Below are positions 58,104 through 64,000 of a stretch of DNA of 64,000 nt, piece after piece; within the stretch, counting starts at the first letter, position 1, and each line of letters opens with the position of its first letter. Under the pieces are notes generated by a model. The model ran no database searches. It saw only the letters and a list, made by a program, of their open reading frames with translations, and was not told where the DNA came from. Position numbers and translations under genes: made by a program. Origin of the DNA: Nissolia schottii (taxonomy: Eukaryota; Streptophyta; Magnoliopsida; Fabales; Fabaceae); contig QANU01008669.1 of assembly GCA_003254905.1 (NCBI GenBank), forward strand, positions 15,321 through 79,320, read 5' to 3'.

Positions 58104-58480
58104 TATCTTTGAGTATGCACTAGAACCACCTTTGATTGAATGACTCCAGTGCGCACGTGTGAGATGGAATTTGTTAAACGTGGGTGAGTGATTTAAAAAG
58201 ACAAAAGGATGGAAGTGGAAGGTTTAGTATGAGTGTAATTTTAATGTACCAATAGTGTAAAAAGGTTTATACGGTCGGCCAATCAAATCATTTCATTTGA
58301 ATGATCTTTTAAGGAGTGTGTGTAATACCCAACTATGTTTACTGATTTGTTAATATATGATTGAATGATTACACTGTCCATGCATTCCAATTAAATTCTT
58401 AATATTAGATATATATATATATATATATATCTTATTTTTATATGAAAGTTTTGTAAGAAGAAAATGAAAGAAATGAAAAT
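58104..58480. other. Unassigned DNA with (AT)n run
   Basis: No gene recognised; (AT)n at 58409-58430. Confidence 0.6.
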
Positions 58481-58791
58481 TTTCAGAAATATTTTAAATA
58501 CTTTATATTTTCAAAATTTCACAAAATAGGAATTTCTCGCAACATTTATCACAAATTCGTCGCCCATTCATAGCTAATCCAATGCAAATATGACTAATAT
58601 AAAATGAAATTTTGTCATGAATCCATTGCTAATTGTTCATTGAACTTTTTGCCCCACATTTTTCGTTTTATTATACGGATCTATGTTTTGGTTGCCAGTT
58701 CCTTGCTATTTCCTCGCTAATCAGCGAGGGATTAGCAAGGAAATTTTTCCTTGCAAAATTTTGTGCTAATTCGCAAAAAAAATTTGTAGTG
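58481..58791. mobile_element. CACTA-type transposon terminus (one end)
   Basis: The minus strand starts CACTACAAATTTTTTTTGCG at 58791, followed by subterminal repeats and the palindromic 'tcctcgctaatcagcgagg' (58710-58729). CACTACAA ends define the CACTA/En-Spm superfamily. The opposite end is not visible; the inner boundary given is a guess. Confidence 0.6.
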
Positions 58792-60449
58792 ATAGTTCAT
58801 ATTACTTAAACACTGATTAGTTCTTGTGCTTACTTAAGCATAAGAGTGCATTAGGTACACCCTACCGCTGACAACATAAGAGCTTGATGTCGTTACCTCC
58901 TCCAAGCACCTCATTCATCTATCATTCAATACAGATTCTCAGGTAATCTTGTTACGTTTTAGATTATCTCAGAACATTGATGATGTTTGTAGGTATTCAA
59001 TATCGTCTACCAATTGTGGAATTACCCTTCTCAATTGCTTGGAACATGAAAAGCAATGATGTCAACTTTCCACCTCGTCCAAAAGGAGTGGTCAACCCAA
59101 ATGGACCACCTCCACAAGGAGGAGGTGCCCAACTCGGACATGTCCATGAAGCAAATCCTTGTGTCATGACCCACTCAGCCATGACTAGCACATAAGTGAT
59201 AAAATTTTATCTGAACTTTTTTGTAAAACATGCATATAAAACATAAAAGCTCTATAGCATAAATGATAAACATAAATGAACACTTATTCTCTCGATAAAA
59301 CATATATATCATTACTTCTTTCATAACATACTCTTGATAATCTTTAAAACATATGATGGCTAAATACATGATAAACTATGCGACTTGTCCGAAGATCATA
59401 CTTGTGTACTACCTCCATGTATTATGAATTACTACCTCCATGTAATCCTAAATAATAATAATAAATAAAAATAGAAATAATAAAAATTAATAAAATAATT
59501 ATAATAAAAAATAGAAATAATAATAAAAGTAATAATATTAATAAATCCTTGATGGAGATCTCAATTAAATTTCAAATTCTAAAATGTACCAACTAAATTG
59601 ATGTCAAAGATTGTTGGGACCAAATTAATATTAAATAAAAAGTGTTGAGGACTAATTTGCTTGTATACTCTTATTTAGTTAACACAATCAGCTTAAGAAA
59701 TGAAGAAAACAATTAATTATGAATTGACAAATATTATGAAACTTAAAAAAAAAAATAGATAGTTAAAACAAAACAGATGAGTACTATTTATGAAAAATAT
59801 AAGTAAATTTTTTATGGTATAAATCTCAACACTGGGATGCTTGTGACTTAAAAGCCATCATGAGAAACTTTCCAAAAACTAATGTGTTCTTCAAAATTTA
59901 AGAGACTAATATAACCTTAAATATTTCATATTTTTTACCAAATATTTAAATTTTTAAGTCCATTACAATATTTTAAATTTTAAGAGCAATTTTACCAAAT
60001 ACCCATTCTAACTTTATCTTATTGAAAGCAAGATTACATTATTTTACCAATCAATATTATTATGAACAATATTGTTCTTCAGAATGATTTTAAGAGAATC
60101 CAAGGAGTCACAACATTACCTAAATGAAAGCATGGGCTTAAAACAATTAAGAGACAACAATATTAACATAATCGGCAGCCATACACTTGTGGTCTGAGTT
60201 GTTTACGTGACATTGGACATAGATTACACACAACACTTAAGATCTAAGAAGATGAATGGAAGAAACACAAGGAAGATTATAAACGGGGGTGTATTTGCAA
60301 AGACGAACTTCTGCAGCTAGAGATTTCTGTCATATTCACAGAGATTAATTAAACCTTGCCTTACTTAGCAGCTTTCTTCATTTAATCTCATTCGCTTCTC
60401 TACAAACTCTTAACTAAGCATTGTCGGATGCCCAGTCTGGAGCATCCTC
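58792..60449. other. No recognised gene; AT-rich
   Basis: An open frame at 58977-59195 (with 'NPNGPPPQGGGAQLG') is short and unrecognised. 59450-59550 is A-rich (AAT/AAAT) low-complexity DNA. Confidence 0.5.
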
Positions 60450-60677
60450 TTGATCATGTCCATCCCAAATGCAGAATCTGATGAACTGGCGAACAACAGC
60501 ACAATGAGTCAATCAGAAAAATTCTCAGCAGAAGTACAAGTAACTAGTACTCATCAAAAGAAAATATACAAGCAAGATCATAAGGGTGGCAATCTTCACC
60601 AAATACAGACATTATCACAATCTAGGCTTCGGAAACAATTGACATTAATAGTTGCCAAACAATGCCAAGATGATTAA
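60450..60677 (+). other. Unassigned 75-codon open frame
   Basis: The residue composition looks protein-like ('SQSRLRKQLTLIVAKQCQDD' at the C-terminus) and is unlike the repeats around it, but I recognise no family. It could be an exon or chance. No splice partners seen. Confidence 0.25.
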
Positions 60678-60699
60678 AAAATATATAACAAATGGAACT

Positions 60700-62120
60700 A
60701 CATAATTACATACATGCACGCATACATAGATAGAGATATAGATAGATATACAACATACATCGGGGATTCATTGACTTCAAGAGTAAATCGTGGTACATTT
60801 ACTCCACCCAATAACTTTTCATACAAATTGAAATTAATCAATCCGACCGTTGAATTATGTGATATTATATTAAATATCAACTATACCTAATTTTAGGAAT
60901 ATTGGACAACAATAGATATGAAATCTAATATAGTCAATATTTACTCATACTTTCAAAAACATAATTATATGTTAGGGCTAATTCAATCTACCTCCCGTGA
61001 GGTTTATCACTATTACACTCACCTCTCCTCTAGTTTGCAAAATGACACTAAGCTCCCTCAATTTATTTGATAATTTTTATTCAACTGAAAGGATACATTT
61101 ATCCATGTATTGTAACTTTCTTTTCAAATCCATATATTATTTGATAACATTAGACTAACCTCCCTTATCCTTAAGTTTTCATTATTTTAAAAAATAAAAA
61201 ACACAAATAACCATTTTACCTTTATTATTTGTTAAATTGTCATTGAATGTCACCCCAAAAAAAAAATAACCCATTTTTCCTCCACATCCATACCCACCAC
61301 CGCTTCACCTGAAAATCTCAACACATCAAGACGCATCTAAAACATACTTGTATCTTCTGTATCCCCAACACCAATCATAACGAAGCAACTAACATGAAAA
61401 AATCAAAGAACCAAAAACACAATCCAATCAGCTAGCCATGAGGGTTTAAACCTCTGTTCTTTACAATAACAATTAACAATCAAGCTCACCACTGCATCTC
61501 TCTATGACGCACTAATTACAGCCGTTGCACCATACATGATCCAGTCTTACGGCATCGTCCCTCATCTTGCGCCACTAGGGATACGACCACCACAGACACC
61601 ATCGGTGCGCATCGCCATCCATTCTGCTCATCCCCCTCTACATCTGATCGCATCATTCCTTGCGCCTCTGTTATTTCCTACAACAAGAGCTCATCAAACC
61701 ACTCAACTATTAGTTTAGATGCTAATCTGTCTCTCTTTCCTCACGGAAAAATCCAGTACAGCTTTGTATTTGTAGTCTACAAAAAATTGGCTGGACTTTT
61801 AGAGAGCACATTGTGTGAGCATCTGATTGTCAAGTTGGTCAAACCACTAACATGACTACATGTTCATTTGCGAGTGTTTCATCACAAAAGGAAGAGATAA
61901 ACATGGAACGAAAAGGGATGGAGCAACCCATGGTGACACAACTGGCTCACTTCCTCTATGAACAAAGAACTGGATCGTGTCCTGTTTGCGAAATGATTCA
62001 AACCAATTTGCTATATGCCAAAGGTAATGCACAAGAAAGATTGGTGGAGAGGGAAAGAGGGCAAAATGAACTGTGAATCAGAGAGGAGATCTAAGAATGC
62101 TAATGGACTTGTAGGGTTAG
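60700..62120. other. No recognised gene
   Basis: (ATAG)n-like run at 60726-60750. 60970-61260 has text resembling dispersed plant repeats ('ctcccgtgaggtttatcac'). Short open frames at 61536 and 61852 are unrecognised. Confidence 0.4.
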
Positions 62121-62134
62121 TTTATAAAGAAGAC

Positions 62135-62325
62135 CAAATGACCACCCTCAACTGACGACCAACCACTTCCAACCAGCAACTGACCACCACAGGCGACAAT
62201 GGACCACTGTCAACTAGCGACAGATTACTGCCCGAACAAGTGACGAACCACTGCCAATAGCATCAGACCACCGCTAGACAGCAACACGGACCACTTTTAG
62301 ACAGTGACTGACCACCGTCGTTTTG
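62135..62325. repeat. Degenerate minisatellite, core gaccaccg..a.cagcgac
   Basis: About eight degenerate units of roughly 20-25 bp alternating 'gaccact' or 'gaccacc' with 'agcgac' or 'agcaac'. Confidence 0.6.
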
Positions 62326-62329
62326 TCAT

Positions 62330-62500
62330 GGGTATTTTTGTAAAAGTATATTGCAATCCCGGGAATGTTGCTAAAATTTCAATTTGCAACCAAACGCTTT
62401 CAAAACATATTCTGGGGAAAGCTTTTCCTAGGAATAACATTCCTAAGAATAATATTCCTGGGAATAAAAAAGATTCTACGAACCACACACCCCCTTAGAG
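62330..62500. repeat. Three consecutive short palindromes
   Basis: ttcctaggaa (about 62425), attcctaagaat (62440) and attcctgggaat (62453) in 45 bp, then a C-rich edge. Resembles the end of a MITE, but no partner arm was found. Confidence 0.5.
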
Positions 62501-64000
62501 GAAATTGTAAGGCAGTCAGCTGCATGATAGGAACCAGGTATTTACTCAAAAAGAATAGGACTGAACTGTTGTTTTTATTGATAAATGAGATGTAATTCCA
62601 GTGGGGAATTCAACCTAAGCATGTACACAAGTCTGAAACTGAAAATAAAAGACAGAGAATGCAGTAAACACAAAAAAAAAAAAAGAGAGAAAGCCTTGGT
62701 TCCTGCCTACACCCTTTAGCTTGATTTTTCCCGCATATAGCTAGCTGCAGCCGTTCCTCTTCTCTCTGTCCTAGTCATCCTCATTTATTTCTCTGCTGCT
62801 AACACCCTGTAATTCCTCCCTTATGATTTCCTGGTTAATGTCTCCGCTGCCCACACCCTATAATTCCTCCCATGTTAATTTCCTGACTCATTTTCCTAGT
62901 GCCTCATTTGAATTCATTTCCCTAATTATCCTCTTCTGCATTTATTTCCCTGATTATTCTGCATTGATAACTCCTATGCCACCACAGCATAATTAACACC
63001 CCCCTCTTATTTAAATAATTTAATAATTACATGGATACTAACAACACTCCCCCATTGAAAAATCACTTTGGAAAACTTAGGCTTCCTCCCAATTTTTGAA
63101 AAATGGTGTAGACATGCTTGTAGCATAAAAATGTCCTCCCACGTCCCATGGATCCAATCCAAATTCAACTACTAGATGCAGCCAAGAGAATGACAGAGAG
63201 GCATTATGCCTTGTCTAATAGCAATTCACAAGGCCAGAGTTGCAGAAGAGAAACCTCTGCATAACACTTGTAATCTGTACGATTCTTCTTTCCATAATCA
63301 AGGCAACATGTCCCTTGAACAGTACATCCATTACTAACCACAAGACTCATAATTCCTCTTTCTAATTGAGCAGCAATAACAATAGTAGTTAGCGACATAA
63401 CCATTTCAGCCATTGACTCTTCTCAAGGTCTCTATAAAATTTGTTTGAACATCATTCCATCTCCTTAGACTTGAGCTAACACAGTTTGACCTTGACTGCC
63501 CCTTTAGATGGTACGAATCTGTCCTTAAATTAGTTGTGCTGGTATCCATCCCCACAATTGATCCCTTGTCCTGGTAGTCTTTCTGAAAAAATGCAATTCC
63601 ACGCATGTTCTTGATTCGTGAATTCCCTCGAGTCCTAAGAATCAATTGAGTAATGGATGTGTACCACTGCGTCATCTATGGGAGGATTGAGCAACCACAT
63701 TCATCTTCTTCACAATATACTTTAGCAGCTATTAATTCAGAAAGCCTAGTCCAGAATACTCCATACCTCTTTATTTTATTGACTTGATTGGATTCAGCCT
63801 GGCCCAATGGGTTCATCCTTTTGGGTCTCCTTGAGCATGTTAAATTGTCTTCCACCTCAGATAAAAGGTTGTGGCCTCTAGCTTCTGCTGGGTTGTTCAC
63901 TTGCAAGTCTTTTTTTCTAATTTCTAACATACTCTTTGCTTTCCTCCTCTTTTCTCCTTGAGAAACCTCTTTGGAAGTCCAAAGCTCTCTGTAAGGTCAA
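62501..64000. other. Unassigned; open minus-strand segments at 63204-63930
   Basis: Three short minus-strand open segments (63204-63413, 63406-63675, 63676-63930) lie end to end across frames and stops and could be a decayed coding region. I recognise no domain. 62680-63060 is C/T-rich ('ccgctgccaacaccctgtaa'-like) with A13 at 62671. Confidence 0.35.

Noticed and set aside
58977..59195. Pro/Gly-rich open frame as a gene
   Set aside because: 72 codons, no family, no splice context; also open on the opposite strand, so weak evidence.

Overview
The window looks like repeat-rich nuclear DNA from a flowering plant, most likely a legume. The basis is GT-AG spliced plant gene exons (a methylesterase and the C-terminus of NAR1), plant-type Ty3/gypsy, Ty1/copia, LINE, hAT, CACTA and MITE sequences, and the short motifs GTAATCGATTAC and GCTCAGCG. 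I know those motifs from bean/soybean-type genomes, so the legume call is an inference. About 777 bases are an assembly gap (43338-44114).

Region by region. 1-1459: a (TA)n run, then an inverted-repeat-bounded element. 1460-29005: a nest of Ty3/gypsy (Tekay/chromovirus-like) DNA. The oldest layer is degenerate gag-pol on the minus strand (gag 12026-13300, protease/RT/RNase H/integrase remnant 6494-9160, a second pol remnant 25850-28110) with LTR-like blocks of a family called LTR2 here. Into this landed several 2.6-4 kb LTRs of a second family, called LTR1 here (TGTAACAYCC...GGRTGTTACA ends). Most are solo LTRs with recognisable 5-bp target duplications. One carries a nested Ty1/copia-type LTR and another a 563-bp insert. 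29006-34545: an L1-type LINE, split by a solo LTR1 with perfect TCCCC duplications, carrying a tRNA-like SINE fragment and a five-unit 195-bp tandem array, and ending in RNase H plus poly(A). 34721-35164: a hAT MITE with perfect 8-bp target duplications.

36075-52320 is the gene-bearing island. An orphan last exon of a methylesterase lies at 36075-36362. An intact three-exon methylesterase (262 aa, S86/D211/H239) lies on the minus strand at 50311-52266. Between them is a tandem duplication (about 2.9 and 2.5 kb) carrying the last exon of the Fe-S assembly factor NAR1 and an old solo LTR shared by both copies. A 5.47-kb gag-protease-only gypsy element (42099-47567, TSD GAATC) later inserted into the first copy only.

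52320-64000: degenerate repeats, an Athila/Tat-like gag pseudogene with one in-frame stop (53888-54745), a 16-bp perfect hairpin, another solo LTR1 (55514-58098, TSD GTAGT), an orphan CACTA end, and about 5 kb in which I recognise no gene.

The only gene I regard as likely functional is the methylesterase at 50311-52266. The most unusual observation is that the LTR1 copies share a conserved frame but carry different arrays of short palindromic motifs (CATTCGAATG, CAATCGATTG or GCTCAGCG) in the same internal slot, and some also carry copy-specific minisatellites.
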